A stretch of DNA of 43,702 nucleotides from an uncultured Oscillospiraceae bacterium (GCA_900543705.1 UQSL01000007.1:1-43702), one strand, 5' to 3'. Counted from the stretch's first letter, positions 31,481 through 40,625 are shown. Numbers and translations are program-made. Notes: generated by a model from the letters alone, not told the origin.

Positions 31481-33439
31481 ATGAAAGGCTTCCGCAAAAT
31501 TCTCGCTTCTATTCTGTGCGCCTGTATGGTTTTAGCCCCCTGCGGCGCAGTCTACGCGACCGAGGACACCGAGTCCGCCGGGCGTGTCACCAAGGATGAA
31601 AGCGTCTACCTGATATTAAACCCGGACGGTAGCGTCAAGGAACAGACCGTCAGTTCCTGGCTGCACGCGGATAAGGGGCTTAAAAATGTCACAGACAAAA
31701 GTGATTTAAAGGACATCAAGAACATCAAATCCGATGTTGCGCCGTCCCAGAACGGACAAAACGTTACCTGGGATACCGACGACCACGATGTCTATTACAA
31801 CGGTACTTCCGGCAACACCCCGCCGGTCACCGCAAAAATCACGTACACTCTGGACGGAAAAGAGATTTCCGCCGAGGACCTGATTGGAAAGAGCGGCGAA
31901 CTCACCATCCGCATCAAGCTGACAAACAATGAAAAGCAAGAAAAGACCATTGACGGCGCACAGCGCACCATCTACACTCCGTTTGCCGTTGGAATGGTGC
32001 TTGACCTGCCAAATGAAACCTTTAAAAACGTGAACGCCGGGGACACGAATATCCTCTCCGACGCAAATAACCAGATCATTACCTTTGTCGGGCTTCCCGG
32101 TGTCAAGGAAAACTTCGACGGCCTGCTGACCGATGAGCTCTCAGGCTTAAATGACTACCTACAGGATGAATTTACCGTCAAAACCAAAGTTGAAAACTTT
32201 AAGATGCCTTCCATCATGATGGCGGCAGCTACCAACCTGGCAGACCTGAAAGACATTAATCTCAATGATCAGGTGACCGATTTGCAAAATGGAATGGAAG
32301 AACTGCAAAGTGCCTCCGAACAGCTCACCGAAGGCACCGGAATGCTAACCGAGGCGCTAAGTGAATTTGACTCCAAGATGGGCGAATTCAAGGACAGCTA
32401 CGCGCAGTTTGGCGACGGCTTCCTCTCTGCAGTAAACGGCGCTTCCCAGCTCAAGGGGGGAACTGCGCTGCTCTCCTCCTCCCTCCAGCAGCTGAAAACC
32501 AAAGTGACCAATGAGCTGATCCCGGGTATCCAGGGATCTTCCTCCAAACAGCAAGAGCTGGTACAGAAGATGGAGGCCCTTCAAAAACAGCTGGAGGGAC
32601 TGCAGCTTCCCGACCTGACCGCCATTCAGTCACAGCTTGTGACAGCCATCGGCCAGGTCAGCGACGGCTCCGCAGATGTGGCCGTCCGCGTTCTCACCGG
32701 AGGAAAAACCCTCCAGCAGCTCGCCACCTCCTCGAACCCGGTTGAGCAGGCGCAGGCACAGGCCATTCTGCAAAACCTTCAGCCCATCAAGAAACAGGCA
32801 GGCCAGCAGATCTCGCAAATGATGTCTTCCTTGGATTTAAGCGTGTTGCAGAGTTTGCAAAGCGAGCTTGTCGAAATCAATACGCTTTCCTCCGATTTAA
32901 TGGATTCTATGACTCAGCTCACAAGCGCCCTCTATAACCCGAACGACGACCCGGCAAACCCACAGACAATGGCGGGAGCCATCCTCTCCCTCGCAGTCGG
33001 AGCCAAACAGGCGGATGACGGCGCGTCCACCCTGTGCGATGGGCTTGAACAGCTTGGCAGTGCCTCCGGGCAGATTGAGGATGCAACCGGACAGTTTAAA
33101 GACGCGACCGGACAGCTTGCAGATAAATCCTCAGAGCTCAACGACGGTATGCAGACATTCAAATCTGAAGGTATTGACAGCCTGACAAACACTGGCCTGG
33201 TCGATAAGCTGAATACCGCGCTCGCTGTGGGCAACACCATGGTCGAGCAGGCAGACGCCTATAAGACCTATTCCGGTGCGCCGGATGGGGCCGAGACCAC
33301 CGTTAAATTTATTATGAAGGTGGACGAAACCGTTAAATCTTCCAACCAGGAGAACGCAGACCAGAACAGCGCCCCGGTCAACCAAAAGGAAAGCTTTTGG
33401 GATAAAATCGTAAATTTCTTTAAAAACCTCTTCAAATAA
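31481..33439 (+). CDS. Secreted YhgE/Pip-like heptad-repeat protein
   Basis: 652 residues. Signal peptide 1-27 (cut near VYATED), then a beta-rich region to about 250 (KITYTLDGKEISAEDLIGKSGEL) and a long coiled coil (about 265-590) with leucine/glycine heptads such as LTEGTGMLTEAL, ASQLKGGTALLSS and LADKSSELNDGM, the pattern of YhgE/Pip-type proteins. The tail is polar with a final basic-aromatic WDKIVNFFKNLFK. No membrane span besides the signal. The 19-nt gap to the MMPL gene indicates one operon, and a role as periplasm-like or wall-side partner of the exporter is likely. AAAGGAG precedes the ATG. Confidence 0.8.
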   Translation: MKGFRKILASILCACMVLAPCGAVYATEDTESAGRVTKDESVYLILNPDGSVKEQTVSSWLHADKGLKNVTDKSDLKDIKNIKSDVAPSQNGQNVTWDTDDHDVYYNGTSGNTPPVTAKITYTLDGKEISAEDLIGKSGELTIRIKLTNNEKQEKTIDGAQRTIYTPFAVGMVLDLPNETFKNVNAGDTNILSDANNQIITFVGLPGVKENFDGLLTDELSGLNDYLQDEFTVKTKVENFKMPSIMMAAATNLADLKDINLNDQVTDLQNGMEELQSASEQLTEGTGMLTEALSEFDSKMGEFKDSYAQFGDGFLSAVNGASQLKGGTALLSSSLQQLKTKVTNELIPGIQGSSSKQQELVQKMEALQKQLEGLQLPDLTAIQSQLVTAIGQVSDGSADVAVRVLTGGKTLQQLATSSNPVEQAQAQAILQNLQPIKKQAGQQISQMMSSLDLSVLQSLQSELVEINTLSSDLMDSMTQLTSALYNPNDDPANPQTMAGAILSLAVGAKQADDGASTLCDGLEQLGSASGQIEDATGQFKDATGQLADKSSELNDGMQTFKSEGIDSLTNTGLVDKLNTALAVGNTMVEQADAYKTYSGAPDGAETTVKFIMKVDETVKSSNQENADQNSAPVNQKESFWDKIVNFFKNLFK

Positions 33440-33465
33440 ACCGTTTTCATTCGAACCCCTCAAAA

Positions 33466-33510
33466 ACAGGCGGGCATTCCGGTATTTCCGGAGTGCCCGC
33501 CTGTTGTTTC
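33466..33510 (+). terminator. Terminator of the MMPL operon
   Basis: ACAGGCGGGCATTCCGG and CCGGAGTGCCCGCCTGT arms (one mismatch) with a T-rich tail, 27 nt after the stop. Confidence 0.85.
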
Positions 33511-33640
33511 GTGAGGAAATTTTTCGGTTTTCCCAATCGGATAAAAATTCCTCTTCTGTCTTTGTGGATAACGTGCGAAATCCTGCTTCCTCTTGCCTTT
33601 TTGGTCTCCATTGTACTTGTGTTGTCCTTTTGGAATATAA

Positions 33641-33699
33641 AAGAACACCCCACTTATTATTCAGGATACCATACTGCCTAACAAATGGGGTGCAATTCA
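33641..33699. repeat. 60-bp palindromic element with IS3-type ends (copy 2)
   Basis: Reverse-complement relative of the element at 14039-14098: on the minus strand TTGCACCCCATTTGTTAGG, then CAGTATGGTATCC and AAGTGGGGTGTTCTTTT. About four fifths of positions match copy 1. It lies 27 nt after the uppP stop, in the same orientation to uppP as copy 1 has to mutT, so both can act as terminators. Confidence 0.65.
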
Positions 33700-33725
33700 A
33701 GACGGCCTCGGCTTTTTTAACCGGC

Positions 33726-34556
33726 TTATTTTACCACAAAAAAGTAGAGAATGACGAGAATGCCCAGCACAATGCGGTACCATCCAAATGCCTTGAAGTC
33801 GTGCCTTTTGATGAAATTCATCAGGAATTTTATCGCAAACACGGAGACGAGGAAGGAAATGAGCGTGCCGACGATCAGCACGGCCATTTCGGTGCCGGTG
33901 ATGGTAAAGCCCTCGAGGAAAAACTTGATCAGCTTAACGCCGCTTGCACCGAGCATCGTCGGGACGGCAAGGAAAAAGGAGAACTCCGCGGAGACAAAGC
34001 GCGAACAGCCGAGCAGGAGCGCGCCGACGATGGTGGCCCCCGAACGGGAGGTGCCCGGAATTAGGGCAAGCATCTGAAACACGCCGATAAAAATTGCCGT
34101 CTTATAGGAGAGCTGGTTGAAATTTGTGACACGCGGCTTGCGGTGTACGCTCTCAATGACGAGGAATGCGATACCGTAGAGGATCAGGCAGACGGCGACC
34201 GGTACGGGCTTGTAGAAAACCTCATGGATTTGGTCGTCAAACAGCAATCCGATGATACCCGCCGGGATAATGGCGACGAGCACCTTAAACCACAGCGACC
34301 AGGTATCGCTTTTTTCTCGCTTGGTCTTTTTTGGGGAAAAGGGGTTAAGTTTGTGGAAATACAGCAAAATGACCGCCAAAATGGAGCCGAACTGGATAAC
34401 GACGAAAAATAAATCCTTAAACGCCTGCGATCCCTGGAGATTGATGAATTCATCCGCCAAAATCATATGTCCGGTGCTGCTGATGGGCAGCCATTCGGTG
34501 ACGCCCTGGATAATGCCGAGTACAATGGATTTAAAAATTTCCCACAGAGTTTCCAT
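33726..34556 (-). CDS. uppP: Undecaprenyl-diphosphatase UppP (BacA)
   Basis: 276 residues with about eight membrane spans. The two catalytic segments are QGVTEWLPISSTGHM (about 17-31) and PGTSRSGATI. It removes a phosphate from undecaprenyl diphosphate to recycle the wall carrier lipid and gives basal bacitracin tolerance. AGGAGGAG precedes the ATG. It follows metH by 42 nt on the same strand and may be read from the met operon. Confidence 0.96.
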   Translation of the reverse strand: METLWEIFKSIVLGIIQGVTEWLPISSTGHMILADEFINLQGSQAFKDLFFVVIQFGSILAVILLYFHKLNPFSPKKTKREKSDTWSLWFKVLVAIIPAGIIGLLFDDQIHEVFYKPVPVAVCLILYGIAFLVIESVHRKPRVTNFNQLSYKTAIFIGVFQMLALIPGTSRSGATIVGALLLGCSRFVSAEFSFFLAVPTMLGASGVKLIKFFLEGFTITGTEMAVLIVGTLISFLVSVFAIKFLMNFIKRHDFKAFGWYRIVLGILVILYFFVVK

Positions 34557-34598
34557 TTGTCTCCTCCTAACAGTATGTTTTTACGGGACGCTGCCCGG

Positions 34599-36983
34599 TT
34601 ATTCGCCTTTTGAGAAAATCTGCTGCGCGTAATGGACCGAACCCATCGCATCCTTGGAGTAGTGGTCCGCCCCAATCATGTCCGCGTAAGACTGGGTGAG
34701 CACCGCGCCGCCTACCATGACCTTGCAGCCCGGGCACTGCTCCCGGAGCAGCTTGATGGTCTCCTCCATGCTCACGACCGTGGTTGTCATCAACGCGCTG
34801 AGTCCTACCAAGCGGATGTTTTCCGCCTTTGCAGTGTCCACAATCCGCTGCGGGCCGACGTCCTTGCCGAGGTCGATGACCGCAAAACCGTAGTTTTGCA
34901 GCAGCACCTTGACAATATTCTTACCGATGTCGTGGATATCCCCCTTGACCGTGGCAAGAATAATTTTATCCTCCGGCGCCTGGTTTTCCGCACTTCCCAT
35001 CGCCGCCTTAACCGCCTCAAAGGCGGCCTGCGCCGCCTGCGCGCTCATCAGAAGCTGTGGTAAAAAAAGGGTTCCCTCCTCAAAGCGTTTGCCGACCACG
35101 TCAAGCGCGGGAATCAGGTTCTGCGAGATGATATCCAGCGGGGCGGCAGTCTTCAGCTGTTCCTTTGCGAGAGAAAAGCTGCGCTCCTCAAGTCCATTGA
35201 CAATTGCGTCGAACAGGCTCATCTCCTGGTTTACCGCCGGGGCGGGGGTGCTCTGCGCCTGCCCGGAGCAGCGGGCGATGTATTCCGCGCACTGCTCGTC
35301 ATAGCCGGAGAGCGCGCAAAACGCAGAGTAGGCGTTTGTCATCGAGGCATTCGACGGGTTGATGATTCCCGCACTCAGGCCCGCCTGCATCGCAAGGGTA
35401 AAGAACGCGGTGTTGACAATCTCCCTTGCGGGCAGGCCAAACGAAACATTGGACACACCCAGCACGGTTCCCACACCGAGCTCCTTTCTCACACGGGAGA
35501 GCGTCTCAAGCGTGACGAGTGCCGCATCCGGCGAGGAACTAATGGTTAGTGCCAGCGCGTCGATGACGATATCCTTTTTGTGGATGCCATACTGCGCCGC
35601 GGTGTCGACAATCTTCTTCGCAATCGCCACGCGCCCGTCGGCAGTTTCCGGGATGCCGCCCTCGTCAAGTGTCAGGCCCACGATAACGCCGCCGTATTTT
35701 TTGGCGAGCGGAAAGACCGCGCGCATGGATTCCTCCTTGCCGTTGACCGAGTTAATCATCGCCTTGCCGTTGTAAGTGCGCAGGGCGCGTTCCATCGCGA
35801 CCGGGTCGGAGGTGTCGATTTGCAGCGGCAAATCGGTCACACTCTGGATTTCCCGGACGGCGCGCTCCATCACCGCGGGCTCGTCGAGTTCGGGCAGGCC
35901 GACGTTGACGTCCAGGATGTGTGCGCCGTGCTGCTGCTCGCAGATGGCTTCTCTGAGCAGATAGTCCATGTCGTTTTCCCGCAGCGCCTGCTTGAGCCGT
36001 TTTTTTCCGGTCGGATTGATGCGCTCACCGATCATCACCGGTTTCTCCCCCAGCCGTACCGCGTGGGAGTAAGAGGTTATAAGCGTATCCTCTTTGAAGG
36101 TGGGCGGGCTTACCGGAATGTCGCTGCAGCAGGTGATAAGCTCGCGCAGGTGTTCCGGCGTCGTGCCGCAGCACCCGCCCGCGATCTGCACGCCGCTTCT
36201 TACAAGCGGCTCCATCAGCGCGCCGAATTCCTCCGGGCCGATGTCGAACACGGTCTGTCCGTTTTCACTTCGGGGCAGTCCTGCATTGGGGTTTAAAATC
36301 ACCGGGACGGAGGCCGTCTGCAAAAGCGCAGGGAGCAGTTCTTTCATCTGCACGGGTCCAAGCCCGCAATTAAAGCCTACCGCGTCAGCGCCCAGCCCTT
36401 CGAGCAGGGCGACGGCGGCCTCAATACTGCCACCGGTCAGCAGCTTGCCGCGTTCATCAAACACCATCGTGACGAATACCGGCAGCGAGGTCGCTTCCTT
36501 CGCCGCAAGCAGGGCGGCCTTGACCTCGTAGGTATCCCCCATCGTCTCAATCAAAATGAATTCCGCGCCGGCATGTTCGCCCGCCTGTGCCATCTCGGCA
36601 AAGACGTCGTAGGCATCCTCAAAGGAAAGGTCACCGAGGGGTTTGAGCAGTTTTCCGGTCGGGCCGATATCCATCCCCACAAAAGCGGGATGCAAGCAGC
36701 TTTGTACCGCGCGCTTTGCGTGGGAGACGGCGCTGCTCACAATTTCCGGAACGCTGTGCCCGCACCCGGCAAGCTTAAAGCGGTTTGCGCCAAAGGTGTT
36801 TGTCTTAAGCAGATTGCATCCCGCGTCTAGATACCGGCGGTGGATGCTTTCCACCACCTCCCCATGGGAGAGGTTCCACAGTTCCGGCAGCTCGCCCGCG
36901 GCAAGCCCCTGCTCCTGTAGCAATGTACCCATCGCGCCGTCAAAGAACAGCCGGTTTTCTTTTAAATATTCCATCAAGTCCAT
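34599..36983 (-). CDS. metH: Cobalamin-dependent methionine synthase, short form
   Basis: 794 residues. Homocysteine domain (about 1-290) with zinc cysteines in GFNCG and GGCCGTTPEH; folate domain (about 310-560) with MIGERINPTGKKRL; cobalamin cap and binding domain (about 590-794) with the B12 His motif DIHDIGKN. The C-terminal AdoMet reactivation domain of E. coli MetH is missing and is supplied by the gene just upstream. It methylates homocysteine from methyl-folate. Its ATG directly follows the upstream TAA; GGGAGG is the ribosome binding site. Confidence 0.94.
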   Translation of the reverse strand: MDLMEYLKENRLFFDGAMGTLLQEQGLAAGELPELWNLSHGEVVESIHRRYLDAGCNLLKTNTFGANRFKLAGCGHSVPEIVSSAVSHAKRAVQSCLHPAFVGMDIGPTGKLLKPLGDLSFEDAYDVFAEMAQAGEHAGAEFILIETMGDTYEVKAALLAAKEATSLPVFVTMVFDERGKLLTGGSIEAAVALLEGLGADAVGFNCGLGPVQMKELLPALLQTASVPVILNPNAGLPRSENGQTVFDIGPEEFGALMEPLVRSGVQIAGGCCGTTPEHLRELITCCSDIPVSPPTFKEDTLITSYSHAVRLGEKPVMIGERINPTGKKRLKQALRENDMDYLLREAICEQQHGAHILDVNVGLPELDEPAVMERAVREIQSVTDLPLQIDTSDPVAMERALRTYNGKAMINSVNGKEESMRAVFPLAKKYGGVIVGLTLDEGGIPETADGRVAIAKKIVDTAAQYGIHKKDIVIDALALTISSSPDAALVTLETLSRVRKELGVGTVLGVSNVSFGLPAREIVNTAFFTLAMQAGLSAGIINPSNASMTNAYSAFCALSGYDEQCAEYIARCSGQAQSTPAPAVNQEMSLFDAIVNGLEERSFSLAKEQLKTAAPLDIISQNLIPALDVVGKRFEEGTLFLPQLLMSAQAAQAAFEAVKAAMGSAENQAPEDKIILATVKGDIHDIGKNIVKVLLQNYGFAVIDLGKDVGPQRIVDTAKAENIRLVGLSALMTTTVVSMEETIKLLREQCPGCKVMVGGAVLTQSYADMIGADHYSKDAMGSVHYAQQIFSKGE

Positions 36984-37628
36984 TTACTTTTCCTCCCGGA
37001 ACGGGCAGTCCGTCTTATCGCATGCCGAACACTTGTGCTGTGCGCACAGCGTTGGTTCTTTTGTCAGTCCGATGACTGCCGTCACCGATTTGACCGGCAC
37101 AAGCATGCAGCTTTCGGTCATCGACAGCCCGATTTTCTTTGCCGCATCAAGCAGGCGCAGAATATCCCGCTGGTGCTGAATGGAAAAATCCGAGTAGCCC
37201 GGGGAAAAACGGGGGCGCAGGTACAGCCCCCTGTCCGCCTCTTCGGCGGCGAGGTGCTCGCAGCACTCGTTGCAGTACGCTTCGATGAGTGCTGCCGCGC
37301 CCGCCTGCATCACGACCGCACGGCTCATGTCCGCGCGCTCATAACGGGCCATTAGCCGGTCCGCCTGCGGGCCAAGCGTCGCCGCAAACACAATGACGCG
37401 TTCACATCCATGCAGGTGCTGTGCGAGCTTTTTGCTGTGGACAGTAAACCCCGCAAAGCGCACGGCCTCCGGTTTCACTTCGGCGTCATAGCGCGCCCAC
37501 ACACTTTTCGGTTGTACCACCCCCTCAATCTCGCGCAGGCTCGAATCAATCAGCGCGAGAGTGCGCTCATCCGCGGACTTTCCGCGATAGCCGAGGTACC
37601 GCAGAATTTCCCTTTTATCCGCCTGCAT
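36984..37628 (-). CDS. Methionine synthase activation-domain protein
   Basis: 214 residues from the ATG at 37628 (GGAAGTGAG upstream, 4 nt after the metF stop). It matches the AdoMet-binding reactivation domain of MetH: the RPRFSPGYSDFSIQHQ segment is the conserved R-P-x-x-G-Y region, and PVKSVTAVIGLT follows. A Cys-rich end (CAQHKCSACDKTDCPF) could bind a metal or an Fe-S cluster for reductive activation of cob(II)alamin. The pair with the short MetH is a common clostridial split. Confidence 0.85.
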   Translation of the reverse strand: MQADKREILRYLGYRGKSADERTLALIDSSLREIEGVVQPKSVWARYDAEVKPEAVRFAGFTVHSKKLAQHLHGCERVIVFAATLGPQADRLMARYERADMSRAVVMQAGAAALIEAYCNECCEHLAAEEADRGLYLRPRFSPGYSDFSIQHQRDILRLLDAAKKIGLSMTESCMLVPVKSVTAVIGLTKEPTLCAQHKCSACDKTDCPFREEK

Positions 37629-37632
37629 CGGC

Positions 37633-38502
37633 TCACTTCCCGATAATCTCGGAGAGATTGTGGAGGATACTCCCCGCAACGTCCGGCTTGTTCATGGAAT
37701 AAATATGTACGGCGGTAACACCATTTGCTATTAAATCGATAATCTGTTCGGTTGCATAGGCGATTCCCGCCTGCTTCATTGCTTTCGGGTTGTCCCCGAA
37801 TTTGTCCACAATTGCACGGAAGCGCGCGGGCAGGGAGGTTCCGGAAAGCTGGGTAATGCGCTTAATCTGCTTGCCGTTTGTCACCGGCATAATGCCCGCG
37901 ATGACCGGCACCCGGATATCCCGTTTTAAAATCCGGTAGAGGAAATTGTAGTAGACATTATTGTCAAAAAACATCTGGGTTGTAAGGAAATCGCAGCCTG
38001 CCTCCACCTTTTCTTTCAGATGGCCAATGTCATCCGCCATGTGCTCGCATTCGACATGTCCTTCCGGGTAGCATGCACCACCCACACAAAAATCCCCTTG
38101 CGCGCGGATTTCCCTTACCAGCTCGCTGGCGTAGCGATACTGGTTGGGGAGTGGAAAATCTGCATTCTTCGGGATATCCCCGCGCAGTGCCAGGATATTT
38201 TCAATCCCGTGGGCTTTCAGGTTTTCGATAACATCCTCCACCTGTTCCTTGGTGGAGGAAGCGCAGGTCAGGTGTGCCAGCGCAGTCACCCCCCACTCGT
38301 TTTGCACTTTGGAGGCAATATCCACCGTGTGGGAGGAGGTACCGCCGCTTGCACCGTACGTCACGCTGATGTAGGAAGGGGACAGGCACGCAATCTCCTT
38401 TGCCGCGTGTTCTACCCTTTCAAAATCCGCATCCTCTCTGGGCGGGAATATTTCGCAGGAAACCATCACTTTCCTGCTGTCCAAAATATCCTTAATCTTC
38501 AT
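37633..38502 (-). CDS. metF: 5,10-Methylenetetrahydrofolate reductase
   Basis: 289 residues from the ATG at 38502 (GGGGGAT upstream); a GTG at 38586 in the same frame lies in the leader and has no site. CEIFPPRE, SVTYGASGG, ALRGDIP and TTQMFFDN are MetF hallmarks for FAD and folate binding. It makes methyl-tetrahydrofolate, the donor used by MetH downstream. Confidence 0.94.
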   Translation of the reverse strand: MKIKDILDSRKVMVSCEIFPPREDADFERVEHAAKEIACLSPSYISVTYGASGGTSSHTVDIASKVQNEWGVTALAHLTCASSTKEQVEDVIENLKAHGIENILALRGDIPKNADFPLPNQYRYASELVREIRAQGDFCVGGACYPEGHVECEHMADDIGHLKEKVEAGCDFLTTQMFFDNNVYYNFLYRILKRDIRVPVIAGIMPVTNGKQIKRITQLSGTSLPARFRAIVDKFGDNPKAMKQAGIAYATEQIIDLIANGVTAVHIYSMNKPDVAGSILHNLSEIIGK

Positions 38503-38640
38503 TTTGTAAATCCCCCGTTCTGTCACTGCCTCGCCCGGCTGTTCCAACCGGATTGCGGCATTGGGACTTTTCCCGCCGGACGGCACTAGGGCTCATCCAA
38601 ACAAGCGGTCCTATTCCTAAGAACTTACCGTTTATTATAG
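38503..38640 (-). promoter_or_regulatory. Leader and promoter of the met operon
   Basis: TATAAT at 38639-38634 (minus) with only a T-rich -35 region. The roughly 130-nt leader is GC-rich with several possible stems (TGCCGTCCGGCGGG; CCGGTTGGAACAGCCGG). I compared it with cobalamin, SAM and THF riboswitches and found no convincing match. Confidence 0.4.
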
Positions 38641-38721
38641 CAAAAAAGGAACGGGGAAAAAACGCATTTCAAACAATTCCCCGATAATTTATGAAAATTT
38701 AAAGTTTTTCACAACCTCCGC

Positions 38722-38751
38722 TTGACAATGTGGAAAATATCATGCTATCAT
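38722..38751 (+). promoter_or_regulatory. Promoter of the ABC-F gene
   Basis: TTGACA (38722-38727), 18-nt spacer, TATCAT (38746-38751), giving a transcript start near 38758 and a leader of about 260 nt. Confidence 0.75.
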
Positions 38752-38786
38752 GAGAGCGATTTTTGTGTACAAAGGAGGAATCCGCA

Positions 38787-38807
38787 TTGCGAAAAGTTTC
38801 CTGCTAG
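38787..38807 (+). CDS. Six-residue leader peptide of the ABC-F attenuator
   Basis: AAAGGAGG (38771-38778), eight nt, then TTG CGA AAA GTT TCC TGC TAG: MRKVSC. The last codons are the 5' arm (38796-38805) of the leader stem, so a ribosome stalled here would mask it. Short leader ORFs in front of ABC-F resistance genes are known. Translation is inferred from the ribosome binding site. Confidence 0.6.
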   Translation: MRKVSC

Positions 38808-39004
38808 TTTTTTCCGATTCGATGAATGCCGATCCGGCAGGCCCTGTGCCTGTCTGTTCTGTTATGGGTCGAATCAGCAGGAAACATCAGGTGCAGCGCG
38901 GTCCATCCTATCCACAGGCCGTTTTGGGTAACGTGTTTGCGAAAATGGGACATGGGATAGTATTACCGCAGGAACCTCTGGTTTCCTGCGGTAATTTTGT
39001 GTTT
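38796..39004 (+). promoter_or_regulatory. Attenuator with alternative hairpins before the ABC-F gene
   Basis: Arm A GTTTCCTGCT (38796-38805) pairs with B AGCAGGAAAC (38876-38885), continued by GATTCGA/TCGAATC (38816-38822 and 38869-38875). Terminator arms C and D (38962-38974 and 38983-38995) form a perfect 13-bp stem followed by TTTTGTGTTT. B can also pair with GTTTCCTGC (38981-38989) in D over 9 bp, which would break the terminator. This is the geometry of ribosome-controlled attenuation. Confidence 0.8.
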
Positions 39005-39017
39005 GGAGGGATAAACC

Positions 39018-40625
39018 ATGTCTCAGATTTCCGTCAGCCATTTGAGCTTTTCCTACGATACTTCCGCTGAGCCCATCTTTTCGGATGTTTCTTTTGAACT
39101 GGACACCGACTGGAAGCTCGGTTTCATCGGCCGCAACGGGCGCGGCAAGACCACTTTTTTAAACCTTCTGCTCGGAAAATTTCCCTACAGCGGCACAATC
39201 ACTGCAAGCGTCTCTTTTGAATACTTCCCCTTTCCTGCGGCGAATCCCACCCTTTGCGCGTTTGACTTGGTCAAAGATCTCGTCGCTCCCTTTCGGCAGT
39301 GGGAACAGGAGATGGAACGCCTTCTCTCCCACGCGGATGAGGACTCCCTGACACGCTACGGCGAAATCCAGGGGGTCTACCAGTCATACGGCGGCTATGA
39401 GATCGAAGCAAAGATCCGCCGGGAGGCGGCAAAGCTCGAGCTTTCCGACGCCCTGTTGTCCCGCCGGTTTGACACCCTCAGCCTGGGAGAGCAGACAAAA
39501 GTCCTCCTTGCCGGGCTGTTTTTAAAGGAAAACCGGTTTCTTCTCATTGATGAGCCCACCAATCACCTCGATATGCATGGCAGGCGGGTACTCAGCCGAT
39601 ACCTGAACTCGAAACAGGGATTTCTGCTCGTCTCCCATGACCGCGCGTTTTTAAATGGCTGTATTGACCACACCTTAAGCATCAACCGCGCGGATATTGA
39701 GGTTTTGCGCGGAAATTTCGATACCTGGCAGCGGCAAAAAGATCTGCGGGACCATTATGAGCTTGCACGAAATGAGCGCCTCAAAACCGAAATTCGTGAA
39801 CTCGAGCAGGCGAAGCGCCGCACCGCCGGCTGGTCGGACGCAGTCGAGTCCTCCAAAAAGGGGACGCGCATTGCAGGGCTGCGCCCCGATCGCGGGTTTA
39901 TCGGCCGAAAGGCCGCAAAGATGATGAAACAGGCGAAATCCCTCGAGCGCAGACAGCAAACTGCCATCGAGGAAAAAAACGGTTTGCTCAAAAACCTGGA
40001 GCAGTCCGATGCTTTGAAACTACACGTGCTCGAACACCCGAAGCAGAGGCTGGTGGAAGTGCAGAGCCTCTCCATCGACTATGGAAACGGCCCGCTCTTC
40101 CCTCCGCTCTCCTTTGCCATCCAGTCCGGGGAACGGGTTTCCCTTTCCGGGCGAAACGGGAGCGGAAAGTCAAGCATCCTAAAACTGTTGCTCGGGGAAG
40201 ACATCCCCCATACCGGGCAAATTTGGATGGCATCCGGGATGCAAATCAGCTATGTCGCACAGGACACCTCCCATCTGTCCGGTACGCCCGCCGGTTATGC
40301 TGAGGCGCACGGGCTTGACCGCACGCTCTTTTTTACCGTCTTGCGCAAGCTGGGTTTTGCCCGTTCCCAGTTTGAACTCAATACTGCACAGATGAGCGGA
40401 GGACAGAAGAAGAAAATCCTGCTTGCAGCGGGTCTGTGTACGCCCGCCCATCTGTTTGTGTTGGATGAGCCGCTCAATTTCATCGACATCATCTCCCGCA
40501 TGCAGATCGAGGAGCTGATTTTACAGGCAAATCCCACCCTGCTCTTCATTGAGCATGACGAGACGTTTTGTGCGCATGTCGCGACAAGACGGATTGTACT
40601 TGCAAAAAGAGAAATGGGAATTTGA
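39018..40625 (+). CDS. Lsa-like ABC-F ribosomal protection protein
   Basis: 535 residues, two ABC domains and no membrane span. First: Walker A GRNGRGKT (38-45), signature LSLGEQTK, Walker B FLLIDEPTNHLD. A charged interdomain linker follows (about 225-320; basic and helical), then a second domain with GRNGSGKSS, MSGGQKKK and LFVLDEPLNFID. DTDWKLGFIGRNGRGKTTFLN and the end DEPLNFID are like the Lsa/Vga group, which dislodges lincosamides, streptogramin A and pleuromutilins from ribosomes. Slightly longer than Lsa (about 500). GGAGGG precedes the ATG. Resistance is inferred from family and attenuator. Confidence 0.85.
   Translation: MSQISVSHLSFSYDTSAEPIFSDVSFELDTDWKLGFIGRNGRGKTTFLNLLLGKFPYSGTITASVSFEYFPFPAANPTLCAFDLVKDLVAPFRQWEQEMERLLSHADEDSLTRYGEIQGVYQSYGGYEIEAKIRREAAKLELSDALLSRRFDTLSLGEQTKVLLAGLFLKENRFLLIDEPTNHLDMHGRRVLSRYLNSKQGFLLVSHDRAFLNGCIDHTLSINRADIEVLRGNFDTWQRQKDLRDHYELARNERLKTEIRELEQAKRRTAGWSDAVESSKKGTRIAGLRPDRGFIGRKAAKMMKQAKSLERRQQTAIEEKNGLLKNLEQSDALKLHVLEHPKQRLVEVQSLSIDYGNGPLFPPLSFAIQSGERVSLSGRNGSGKSSILKLLLGEDIPHTGQIWMASGMQISYVAQDTSHLSGTPAGYAEAHGLDRTLFFTVLRKLGFARSQFELNTAQMSGGQKKKILLAAGLCTPAHLFVLDEPLNFIDIISRMQIEELILQANPTLLFIEHDETFCAHVATRRIVLAKREMGI

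Noticed and set aside
38503..38640. Cobalamin, SAM or THF riboswitch before metF
   Set aside because: Core motifs of these classes are not found, though the leader is GC-rich.
38750..39070. 106-codon frame covering the ABC-F leader
   Set aside because: It begins at the -10 box, spans the terminator and enters the ABC-F gene in another frame.
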